DNA from: Patiria miniata
Taxonomy: Eukaryota > Echinodermata > Asteroidea > Valvatida > Asterinidae
DNA: 64,000 nucleotides
Assembly: GCF_015706575.1 (NCBI RefSeq)
Contig: NW_024037069.1
Span: 41,003,315-41,067,314 of the forward strand
Direction of reading: 5' to 3'
Below, one piece after another: positions 14,065-26,500 of the stretch. The notes below the pieces were generated by a model. It saw only the letters and a program-made list of their open reading frames with translations, had not been told where the DNA came from and ran no database searches. The translations under genes and the position numbers were made by a program. Numbering within the stretch: position 1 is the first letter of the stretch; each line of letters begins with the position of its first letter.

Positions 14065-14245
14065 AAAAAAAGAAAAAATTCATTACTTTTTTCCATATTT
14101 TTTATTGCGCAAAATTTATATGCAAATGGTCACTTGTGTATTCTTCACTTTGCCAGTTTTTCCTGACTAATGATACTCTTTACAAATCAAATTTGTAGTC
14201 GTCTTGTTCATTTTTCTTTCTTGTTTCTCTCCCCCCCCCCCCCAG

Positions 14246-14515
14246 CCCTGCCACCAGCACCATCCATCATCACACCCCCGGCAGGCTTCGAATTGCTTGC
14301 GGACAACACGGTGTTCCTCACTTGTGAGGCGCGTGGCGACTCCCCACTGGAGTTCCAGTGGCTAAAGGACGATCTGATCCTGGGGTCCTACGATACGCAA
14401 GGGAAGAGGCACTGGCTGGAGGACATAGCGCCAACGGACGCTGGGGAGTACAGGTGCCGGGTGCGGAACGCCATTGGCACTGTCATGAGCACGAGTGCAG
14501 AGATACACATTTATT
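14246..14515 (+). CDS. sdk: sdk E1: immunoglobulin domain 1
   Basis: Whole Ig1 in one exon. It enters in phase 1 after a long C-tract ending CAG and leaves in phase 1 at T|GTAAGT. The Ig cysteines sit in LTCEARG and YRCRVRN, the tryptophan in [10 protein letters not shown]; vertebrate SDK Ig1 has PLEFKW at the same place. This is the first supportable exon of the window. Confidence 0.93.
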
Positions 14516-17500
14516 GTAAGTGACTCTAAATTTCGTGGGGGGAAAAAAAACAGACACAATTTTTCCTCTTAAATTTCTCAGGAGCATAAATAAACCTGAT
14601 GGAAAATTGTCCTGCAGATGTTCTTTTCAAGACTGAGAGTCCTATTAATTTGCAAGGCAGTTGATTGTTGTTTGATTCCCCCTGCAGATTTGGATAGTTT
14701 CACCGGAGTGGACCGGACAGAGACTGCCACAGCCGGGCAGGCCGTCTTTCTATCTTGTCCTGATATAGGTAAATCACAGCTTTTTAATGGTTATGCAATT
14801 GTGGTATTGCCTTGTTTGTGTTTTCCAAATGTGCGTTCTGCAGTGGTAGGGCTGATGACTGAGTGGAGTACTGATATGGGATATTCGATAAATTTGGGGT
14901 CCATTTTGTGTAGGGGAGCTTCACCAAAAAAGTCCTTTGCAGACACAGCTTTTGCTAATCTGGACAACTGCATTAATTTCTCCCCACACAGATAGCTATC
15001 CAGAGGTGGAAATCAAATGGCAGAAGGACGGTGTAGACGTCAACAGCGACAATAAAATCCTGACACTGGACAATCGGCTGGTCATCTTGGATACCTCCAG
15101 CGCAGACCAAGGGGCGTATACGTGCCTAGCTTCCAATGAAGTTCTAATGGAAAGCAGAACTAGCCCAACGATTACACTTAATGTCCAGGGTAGGTGTCAT
15201 TCGGCTGCCATCAAATGAACCTTTTGGAAAATTGATATTTCCATGTTGAAGGACATCTGTTGTTTTACTGCAGTGTATATAATGAATCAAACATGAGCAA
15301 ACAATTGGTACTTGATAAAACGTCCTCATGAACAAACCGTCCGTTTTGCAGCAGGTTTTCAAAACACTAACTAATGAATGTCAACCACAAGAGCTGTCTT
15401 TTCAGCCTAACTTGTTTCCATTGGGGTTTCAACAGGTTCGAGTCCACCCAGTGTAGTGCCTTCGATAGCCGTTCCGCCACGCGACACGGCTTTGCAAGGG
15501 GGAGACGTTGACTTGGAGTGCATAGTCAATGCAAGGTTGGTTGAAGAAGTTATTGTCAGGTCCCAAAAGCTCCATGGAATTGTTTTTATTTCTAAATGTT
15601 GTGAGAAAGGTTTCATGACTCCTTGGAACAGTTACAACATGATTGGAATGCACTGTGTCCCTGCCAACCAAGACCTAGTTTCCAAGAGCTTTAAGGCAGC
15701 AAATATTGCCCGACAAATGTTACAATTTCTGCTCCCTAAAATCTCTCTGATTAGAAGCTGGGTCATTCTATAAATTTGGGGTTCACATGTTTTTTCCTGT
15801 CCCTGTTACATCTGGCATCTAAGATTTTGTAATTCTGATGCACTCCTTAATACACTCGTCCTTCGAGAATGATTATGAACACTACCTACCCGACAAATAA
15901 ACATTTTTTGAAGTCATTCTTGACGATACTTGAATGGAAAATACACAAAAAGTACAAAGGTAACAGAGACAGACAAAATGTCTCACTTTGGACCCTAACA
16001 TTTATAGAATGACCCAGCTCCATTGGATGGGTGTCCTTTTTAAGTGCACATGCAGTCCCTTTTTCATCGTAAAAGACGGAGCATAATTTTCTGGTTTTAG
16101 TGGATTTTTTTTAAAAAAATTAAATCTACAAGGATAAAAACATCAAGGCCCTCCTACGTTTCCCTTTCATATATTTCTGGTGACACCAGTTTCCAGCAGA
16201 TTGTTATTTTCTCTTTGTTTGTTATATTTGCCTTCTCCGGAAAAGAAAGAAAGAAATTTAAACGATTACTGAAATGAATTCTAATTATTTATTTCCTTTT
16301 TTTCCCAGACCTCTCACAGACCTTGTGATAACTTGGAAGCACGATGGCATTGTCCTGCAGACCGGGGGGACCGAGTCGTTTCAGTTGCCCATCTTTAATC
16401 CTTCGCATAGTGACGAAGGCGCGTATGAATGCGAAGCGAAGATGTCTGGGTCCGCCGCTACCGTTAGTGCCACGGCAAATCTGACATTGCACAGTAAGTA
16501 GACTCTACTGTCACATTCTCTGTCAGCAAACTTTTGTAAATGTTCACGTCAGTGACTAACAAGGTCATTACTTGGATCTCTTTTTATTTTGCAAGCACCC
16601 TGTATTGTTATCCCGTGAGTGTGAGTGGAACGCGGAATAATGTAATGCGTCTGTGCGGCCTCGTGGTATGTTGGACACAGACATGTTACATTTTCTGTGT
16701 TCCACGAGCGCGATAAGGAATTTCTCTTCAAGCAAACTTGACGCACAGTAAAGATAGAAAACGCACGCTTTATTCAAACCATTTAGCGGTTTAGCGTATG
16801 CAATTGGAATGTCACTCGCATCTTGGAATAGCACAGTACGCAGGGTGCGATAAGGACCGCGCGATACAATACAATATGACACTGATGTTACATGAATCGA
16901 CCAATCTGGATCGAGTATACAACTTTGCTTGAAGATAAAAAAAGGCTTATAACGCTTACTATGGTTACCAGTAAAAACTTTGATAAAAATTATATAATAA
17001 TTATAAAATATATAATATAATAGTGCTAAAAACCTTAAAATTCGGCCCAGTTGAGAAATGAATCATAACATCCGTAGGGTTTGAAAGTAGGGTTGACGAA
17101 CTGTCGATTATTTTTGCGGTCAGATTTTACACAAATTTGAAACTTTTTTTGCATCTTATTATTTTTCTTAGTCTGTCTTACGATTTAATTTCTTTTCGTC
17201 TTACCCTCGTCTTTGGCTTGCGCCATATTTTATTTTGTTATTTGCCTGCATGATAAACGGAACCTGTTTTGCTGCATGTTATATGTGCATGCCCGTCAGA
17301 TCGTGGTAAGTGTTCGACACGTACTTTGACCCATAATTTTTTGTTTGATGTGTTGACCATTTCAAGTTCAGTTTTGCATTGCAGTGTGTGTTGTGCCATT
17401 ATTGAGTTCATTATCATTTTGTGAATCTCATATTTTGTGATTTTGTCATGTGATTTCAGTTTTTACATACATACACGTAGGTTGTTGAGTTCGTAATGTG

Positions 17501-20500
17501 TTTTGTGTGTGAAAAATTGTAGTCAAAGTACTTATTTTATTTTTAACCTCCACGATGCAAATGATACTATACTCCAAATGCAAGGGCGGATCCAGGGGGG
17601 GGGGCCAAAGGGGGCCATGGCCCCCCCCCAAAAACGAAACCAATTTTTTTATTTTTTATGTGACATCGCAATAAAGGCAGGAAATGAGTACACCACCATC
17701 TTTTCCTCCAAAAAAACATTGGTTAAAGTGGTCAGAAATTGCCTCAGATCGCACCACAGAGCATCTATAATCCAAAAAATTTTCGGGGCCCATAAGCGGG
17801 CCCCGAACCCCACGCCGTAATTTTTTGGACCCATTTTTTGGGGGGGGACCAAAAACTTTTTTGGCCCCCCAAAAATTGTGTTTTGGATCCGCCCTTGTCG
17901 AAATGCACATGTATTTATAATTTACCTGTGACCTTCGAAATGTGAATGGCACTATATTTAAAATGTAATTGACTCAAACCAGCATTTGAGACTTTTTTTT
18001 TTCTTTTTCCACTTGGTAAATGTAAGAAAGAATTAATCATAACTGTAAAGTTTATGTTGTTTTATTGTAATTAAGCAGTTTGTCATGATTGTGGCAGTTG
18101 AAACATTGTGTGCCGTTAGCCAAGGACTTTTAAACTTTGAAACTGGAAATTCCTTGACAAAGTATTTTTAAAACACTTTAAGAGAGGCGTGGCATTTCAC
18201 AAAATGACACTTTGCTCAGTGTTTTTGTTCTGAAATGACGCAAATGTAGACAGACAGTCCTATTTCAAAATTTAACAACTTCGTTTTGGAATATCCAATT
18301 TCAAAAACAAAACGGTGTTTGAACGAGCAAGGTTCATGTTGTACTAATATTGCAAAATGGACTCCTTGTCTTGCCCAAAAATGCTTGATTTTGACATAGC
18401 TGTTCCATGTCACATTTTTCAAAGGTATAATTTTGTACAGAAAAAAAATAATTTTACTTTCTCTGTGCGCAAGTCCGATCTGTTAGGTTTAAAATGCACA
18501 TTTGTTAAAAATGTTATTTGAAGTCTTTGTGCGTGATATTTGTTTTAAAGAAATTGCATCTACCCATGTTGAGTATTCGTGCTTCAGTAGTTCCTACGTT
18601 TGTTATTGTAACTTTGCACTGCTGAAGGCATTGTCTGTTATTTTTGTTTGCATTTTTTCACATTATCTCTGTAATATCATCTTCCTCTACCACCTGTTTC
18701 AACATCCATTCCCCAGTTGTTCTATCCATCATTGGTGGTTTGCGTGTGATGTTGTGCATTTTTTTTTAACTTGTAGATGACAAAAGTCCACCGACGCCAT
18801 CAATTTACATACATGTACCGGTAGTTAGCATTTTACCACGTTTTCAAGTTCATTTTTTTTTTCAAAATTGCATTTTGAAGATTTTACTCAAACAGATGGT
18901 TGATAGTTTGATATTATCATGTAATTTGCATATCAAACTACCAACATGTGCAAAAGAGGCGCACGGTAAAAACATTATAAAATATACCGCCAAAAAAAGG
19001 GTTTTTTATGCCCCGCGGCGAAGCCGAAGGGGCATACTGTTTCCGCCTTGTCCTTCCGTGGGTGGGTGGGTGGGTGGGTGTGTGGGTGTGTGTGTGGGTG
19101 GGTGGGTGTGTGGGTGTGTGTGTCCGGACAAATCTTGTCAGCGCGATAACTTGAGAAATACTTAACATATGAACTTCAAATTTGGTTTGTGGATTGTTCT
19201 TGGTAATCCTAAGAAGCCTTTCGCATTTGGGGCCAAAAGGCCAAAGGTCAAGTTCACAGTGGCTAAAACAATAGAAATCTTGTCAGCGCGATAACTTGAG
19301 AAATACTTTACATGTGAACTTCAAATTTGGTTTGTGGATTGTTTTTGGCAATCCTAAGAAGCCTTTCGCATTTGGGGCCAAAAGGCCAAAGGTCAAGTTC
19401 ATAGTGGCTAAAACAATAGAAATCTTGTCAGCGCGATAACTTGAGAAATACTTTACATGTGAACTTCAAATTTGGTTTGTGGATTGTTTTTGGCAATCCT
19501 AAGAAGCCTTTTGCATTTGGGGCCAAAAGGCCAAAGGTCAAGTTCACAGTGGCTAAAACAATAGAAATCTTGTCAGCGCAATAACTTGAGAAATACTTTA
19601 CATGTGAACTTCAAATTTGGTTTGTGGATTGTTCTTGGCAATCCTAAGAAGCCTATTGCATTTGGGGTCAAAAGGTCAAGTGTCAAGTTCACAGTGGCTA
19701 AAACAATAGAAATCTTGTCAGCGCGATAACTTGAGAAATACTTAACATATGAACTTCAAATTTGGTTTGTGGATTGTTCTTGGTAATCCTAAGAAGCCTA
19801 TTGAATTTGGGGCAAAAAGGTCAAGGGTCAAGTTCACAGTGGCTAAAACAATAGAAATCTTGTATTTATTCTGAGATTATAGGGATTAGGGATTAATTCA
19901 TATAAAACCTACAGAAGACACTAATGCTGTCAATGAATGTTCCATGTGACCAAGGTACATGTAAGTTGATGTTAAAAGAGTGGTGTTATGTCATGGGAAC
20001 AGTCACGGTTGCGGGGCATTTGTGTTTGTAAACACACCTGACTTGTTTAATTGTGTATGTGTGAATTTAAAAATGTTCACGTTCATAAAGTACATGTACA
20101 TCTATGCATGGTTCCCAGCCACTCTGTAAACCAGGGAAAACTTTGAAAATGAGTTTCCATATTTCCAGTCAGGGGACAAAAACAATCTCGGGGAATTTAG
20201 GAAAAACACCAAAAATCTGGGAAAATTAGTGAATTTGGCATTGCTTCAAATGGTTAGTTTGATGCTATCATGCAATCTGCATAGCAAACTTACACATGTA
20301 CCAACATGTGCCAAAGATGTAAACGGTATGGTCAAAAAAGGTCAAAACAAATTGTGTATGCATGTATTAAAAAAAAAAATTCATGTTCCTCAAGTACATG
20401 AACATCGATTTGCTGGCCCCAGCCACTCTGGTAACCAGGGAAAACCTCAAAATGACATTCCATATTTCCATTCAGGGAAAAAAAAACTAAAGAGAATTTG

Positions 20501-23500
20501 GGAAAAACACAAAAGTCATGGAAAACTCCGGGAATTTGACAGTCATCCGGAGTGGAAAACCTAAGGAATTTGACTCTGACCCAGAAGGAAAAGTTTTTTT
20601 CCCACCAGTTTGGCTTACATGGGTCCAAGTTGTGTCCAATGACTAGCTGGCTATGGTGATTTTTTGTTTAGCTTCAAACACCTCTTAACTTCCAGGCAAC
20701 CTTAACAAAAAGAAAATATTGCTAATGGAATTTTGAAAATTTCTCATGAAAATGTCAGGGTAAAACTCATGGAATTTTGTTTTTCAAATGTGCGCATAAT
20801 ATAACAAGTAATGAAATTTGGTTATGACGCAGGCCCTCCGACCTTTACGGATCCGCCCCCGCCAGAAGAAATCAGTCCAGCCGCCAGCGACGTGACGATG
20901 TCCTGTGGGGCAGCTGGCATCCCCCAGCCCACCATCACCTGGTTCCGTAACACGGTGGACGTCACCACCCTGGGGTTGAGCCGATTTCAGGTAGGTGGAC
21001 GAACAACACAAGGTCCGGCCGAAGACCTTGACACAGTGCATCTTCCAAAATCAACCACACGTTTTTGCCATATAGCCTCAATCCTGCAAAATCCTCCATT
21101 TTGCAATGAGTATTTGGGAGGATTTGGGAAGGTTATAGGGTTAAACCAAAGTTTTAGTTTACTTGTGTGACAACTTTGCAATTTTTGTTGATACCAAGGT
21201 GCTGGATAGTGGCTCACTGCAGATCACAAGCACTCTAGCTACAGACGCCGGTATGTACCAGTGCCTGATTAGTAACGATGCCGGGGAAGATATCAAGGAC
21301 ACCTGGTTGCAGGTCAGAGGTAAGGGTTCAAGAAATGACAGCATTTGCTTTTTTTTCTTCAAACAATGCTGTCACAAATTTTTGATACGAGAACTCGAAT
21401 GAGTACCAAGAGTGGTGCTGCTTACCATAAAGTGAAGAAAGTGGAGAACTCCTTTCTTAAGGTGTCTGCAGAGAGTTTCTGTGTATACCTGTTCGCATCG
21501 GAGGACGTGATAACACGCTCTGTCTGTTTTATACACCCAGAACGTCAAGATTGCCTTGACCTTCTTCCGGGTAACGTCTAAACACGCTAATTCCTCGTGC
21601 CTTTTGTTAACCTGTTCGCGTCGGAGGACATGATAACCACTCTGTCGGTTTTTATAAAGCCAGAACGTCAAGATTGCCTTGACCTTCTTCCGGGTAACGT
21701 CTAAACACGCTAATTCCTCATGCCTTTTGTTAACCTGTTCGCGTCGGAGATCATGATAACACGCTCTGTCTGTTCTTATACAGCCAGAACGTCAAGATTG
21801 CCTTGACTCGCCTCCGGGTAACGTCTAAACACACTAATCCCTCATGCCTTTTGTACACACACACAGTGGCGGACCGTGTGTTTATCTTGAATTAGCCGTT
21901 GTGCACGGCCTTTTCTACAATTTACGCTCCAGTGCACACCCCGGAGTATTGAAACATATGAGTTTTCGGCAAGAAATATCGTACAAATACTGTTGAAATG
22001 ACTCTTGCGAATCAGTATTTGTTGCTTTTGGCTGTATATCAGAAGTTGGCTGGAAATTTTGCCTTTTGCAAAAATCGAAATTTTCGGTAAAAATAATCAT
22101 GGCGTGAAGTGGTTCACACTGAGAATTGTCATTATGAGCCCAGTATTCCTCAGTTAGCAGGGCTGCAAAATTATCCCCTGTTTATCAGTTTAACTTTTTT
22201 AACAATTTTTGCATCACATTGTGCCCAATATACTTCTTTTCTGCAAAAATTTATGGATTTATTTCAGTGAGTTATGAAATTAGAATTGAGACCCGAAAAA
22301 CATTTAATATCTTTCTGGAGAACCAGTACAAATAGTTGTTGTTTTTTTTGTATATTAAAATATAACAGATCAAATTTTGGGGGGAAAGAAAAAATAGTGT
22401 TTTGAAAGAAAAAAAATAGTTAATTGTATTTGATCATCATTTCTCATTTCAGAAATTGCACCGACGTTCTCCAGCGTGCCCCAAGACACCACTAAGATAG
22501 AAGGGGAGCCGGCCACTATATCCTGCCAGGCCAACGGAGCGCCTCAACCAACCATTACATGGCTCAAAGGTGAGGCAGTGAGGGGTTGCAAGACTCGCAT
22601 CAAATACTTCATTTAAGGCTGGTTCCTACTGGATAGCAATTGCAAACTTGAATCTCCATATAAGGAGTTGTTAATGACTACTCGCGAGAGGCACATACCA
22701 TAACACAGCTAGAGGGGTGTATAGCCCTAACAGTCCTGAATCCTCCAATTTCAATACAATTTTGCATACCTCCTAGAGAGTTAGAGTTAGGTAAAAAACT
22801 TTAAGTAAACTTGTGGAACAAAATTTGGCTCGGGTCATTATCAGCATTCAGACTCCAAACCAGCCTTAAACATAGTGTTTAACACCGGCCAAGTACACAT
22901 TTATTCCCTTACTGAAATTCAAACATCTTCACTTTCTGCTGTCCCCTCCGAACTAACTATATCAGAACAATAACAAACAGACTCAAACAAATTGTGATTT
23001 TTCCTATGGCTTTGTATTGTCTTTTCACAGATGGTTCAATTCCAGTGGCTGACGATTTGATCCAGGACAATGGCGATCTCTTCTTTGCCAGTACGCTGGC
23101 GAGCGACAAGGCGGACTACACGTGCATCGCTGACAACGGCGTGGGTATAATCAACGCTACCGCACGGCTGACTGTTTACTGTAAGTTATGGACCTATTTT
23201 TTCGAAGTTTTCAGGCCTTGCAAAAGATCGCTTGGAATGCTGTCTGAATAGGTCACAGTTTTTTATATGAAGGAAGCTAGCCATTCATACAACCACATCA
23301 CCACTTGATTTTAAACAGTTGAGCAGCATGATAGTACAGTGCAGGGGGAGGGGGTTTACCCAAAAAAAATTCCCGAAATTTATATTTGCCGGACAGCCGT
23401 GAAACGGACACAAAGCCCGGGTTTGAGAACAGAATGAGACTGATGATCTAAGCCGCGTCTGCATACAGCAGGCCACAAGCAAGTGGGTTTTTGCAGAGGC

Positions 23501-26500
23501 GTGGCAGTCCCTCCCTTCTTTCCCCCATCCCTCCCCCCTTTGTTGGTTGGGTCATGTTTTTTTTTAAACCCCCCTGTCACTTCGTCACTGAGCAACACAA
23601 CTCTACATTTTAAAGGTAGAGTAGATCGTTTGCATCTGTCCAAAAAGTACCTGACCAAATTATTGTTAAAAATCTTACTTGGTTCAAAGATAGTATTGGA
23701 ACTAAACTTGCTGTGACATTAGTGCTTCAGGCATGCTGTCATTTTGAAGAAAACAATGAAAAAAGGTCATTTCCAAAGAGTCAAGTGACGCATTGTCGGA
23801 AATTTCCTTTTATTGTTGGTATGTAATTGGGCCAATTGGTGAATGGGTGTGCGCAGGTGTTGACATGCGCGCGGTTGCTAGTGTTCGTCGGTTCAGTCGG
23901 TGACATCGCGTAGCTGCAATCGGCTGAATGAGAAGGTGTTGCCGGTGCTGATTTCAGGCTATTCAAAATATGACTCGGCAACTTTTGAATTGAAATTGAC
24001 ATTCTAGAATATTGTTTTCTCGGAATAAACAGCATTCACAGAGTTCAAACTTCATCAGGTTAGTTGTTAAGCAGATTTTTAGCACTTTTGTTGTTTCAAA
24101 CGAAACAAATGCATAAATGACAAATGATCTACCCTACCTTTAAAACAGGTTCTTAGCGAAAATGTAAAGTAGTAAAGGAAGATGCAGGTTGACCATTGTC
24201 GTTGGGAACTTGCAGAGTGATAAATTTGAATATAGAATTTGTTTCCTCCTGATTCCAGTGCCGACGGTCATCCAAACCCCACCGCAGGACACAGCGGTTC
24301 AGCTGGGCATGTCAGTCGTCATGACCTGCGTGGTGCAACACGACCCCAGTGTGACGGTCACGGTCCAATGGAACCACAATAGCGCCCCGGTGGACACGGA
24401 CGCCAGCTCCAGGGTCAACCTGCTGCCCTCGGGCTCGCTGGAGATCACGCAGGCCCGGCGCGGCGACAAGGGCGCGTACGAGTGCGTGGTGACGTCGGTG
24501 GCTGGCAACGGGAGGGGGAACGCCACGTTGACCATTCAGGGTAAGTGTGTGCAGGGGTGTGAAATCTCAGCTTTTTAGCGGATTTCAGCTTTTTTTGTTT
24601 TGGATTTCAGCTATTTTCCCTCACTTGCTGTGTACAAAAGTATAGGAGATTTCCAAAGTTCAGCTTTTGTTACACCTTTTTCAGCTGTTTCCAGCTATTT
24701 TCAGCTATTTTTGTCAGAGGTCACTCACACCCCTGTGTGTGGGCTTGGCTTTGTCAATGACAAATCATCTCATCAAACGTTACGTGACAAGCTTCTCAAG
24801 TGAAACAGTGACATAAAGGCATTTCCTTGTCATTGTTTGTCCCACATTACTTATGACTGACTCAACTGAGTTCACAATTCTACTGTGAACTCGGAGCTTG
24901 AGTGTTGGATGGCCCTCTGCAACCTACTCAGTAGAACCGAGGATTGATTACAATCATACGACATTCCACAGCCACCCCAGCTGTTCATTCAGCCGTTTTC
25001 GCCGCACGCTGATTGGCTACACAACTGCGATTGATTCCCGCCTGTCTGGAACACGTCATAGAAGTTGAAATTGTTCTACTCTTGCGACTGTTGATTTTTT
25101 TGTAGCACGGACTGATACCGATCATCTTAATATCGTCACAGTTACACTCAGGTCGAAAAAAAAACGGCGACTAGTTTGTTCCCGATGGTCGTAGCTCAGA
25201 GGCAGTTTGATCCTGAAAAGTCAGTCGCCGACTGATCTGTGTCATCGCACGGTCAACCTGAGGGCACCTTGACCCATTTTCACTGAAATTTGCACAAAAC
25301 TGTAGCATCTTCAAGTAAAAAAACAACAACATACAAACCTAACAATGGGTGCACACTTGAAATGGAAAATCAGTGTTTTTCAATAAAAGTTTTTTTTTAT
25401 ATGGGATTTGGACCTAGACCCAACTACTGCACAAATATAACGGTGGTAGAATTATACAGTGTCATATGTAAAGTTTCTGATACCTATCGTCTATTAAAGC
25501 TCTTTCACTCTACGTCCTTAAGTTGATGCAGTTTGTTTCTGATACTGTCAAACATCAAGTCAAGTGAAACTTGGTCTTCATAAAGATGTAAAGTTCTTTT
25601 TTTTTCTGTTGGTATAACTTCACAAAAGCTGATGTCACTTTTGTTTGTTTTTTCAAAGTATGATTTATATTCATCTTTTCTTTTCCTTTTCCTTTTTCTT
25701 TTTGTGTGGACAGAATTGCCACAGAAGCCCACCAATGTCCTATCCAGGATCAGCAGCAGTGACTCCCGAACCATTGAGCTGAGCTGGGTAGCCCCGTTTG
25801 ATGGAAACTCTCCCTTGCTGCGCTACATCATAGAGCAAAAAGAAGACGGTAAGAACTTCACATCCAGCTTTTTTTAGGTGTAGTTTATTTATCTGATCAA
25901 AGTCTTAGTCAATTGATGAGATTTCTTGAGAGTGAACTTGTCATGAACAAAATTTTTTTTTACTGATGCTGGTTTACATACCAGGAGATCAGAACACTGA
26001 AAAAACCTGTATAGAGAATGCAATGAAAACATGTTCAGTTTTAGAGGTGAAGTTTGGACAAGTGGTTAGGGTGACATCATTAGAGGGTTGGGATTTGAAT
26101 CCAGCTGCTGGCCTCATGTTGTGTCCTTGGGCAAGCCACTTCACCCCACTTGCTTCTCTCCGCCCGGGCGTATAAATGGGTACCAGCATTAGCCGGGGAG
26201 TAACCTGCGATGGACAAGCATCCCATCCAGGGGGAGTAGAAATATTCTCAATCGTTTAATGCCAATAAAACCTGAGATAAACATAGGCCATATGGGCTTG
26301 TGACAGACTTCCCTTTTTATAGGTGGGAGGAAAATGCCAAATTTACACTTTGAAGAAAAGTCCACAAAATTTGGCAGGCAATCTGAAAAAAGTAAATCCA
26401 CATGTTGACCTTGGGGGATTCGAACCTCGGCCACCAGAGTTGGAAATATGTTGTGTCAATTGAGGCCAAGAAATCAAGTTGTCAAACTCTTTCAATTTTT

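Larger units (their letters stand above)
1..14245. other. Upstream region or intron 1 of sdk: repeats, no supportable exon
   Basis: I found no exon here that fits a Sidekick leader (a short hydrophobic start leaving in phase 1) and no other gene. The longest ORF (288-770) has no recognisable domain. Contents that can be named are the hairpin at 951-1117, the foldback at 2953-3456, a MITE arm near 6741-6860, three dispersed repeats (6230-6400, 7025-7160, 11025-11165), TACATG-rich patches (12385-12420, 12520-12590, 12680-12715) and the TTAA element at 13628. The rest (about 1300-2900, 3460-6200, 7160-10700, 11170-12380, 12720-13620) shows nothing recognisable beyond short ACCGGTA and ACATGTAC words. 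Confidence 0.7.

Noticed and set aside
19050-19120. GTGGGTGGGTG tract as a regulatory or quadruplex element
   Set aside because: It is a microsatellite inside the TIR element; no independent evidence.
24858-25270. Short inverted repeats (CTGAGTTCACA/TGTGAACTCGG and others) as a transposon
   Set aside because: No consistent outer termini or target duplication could be found.
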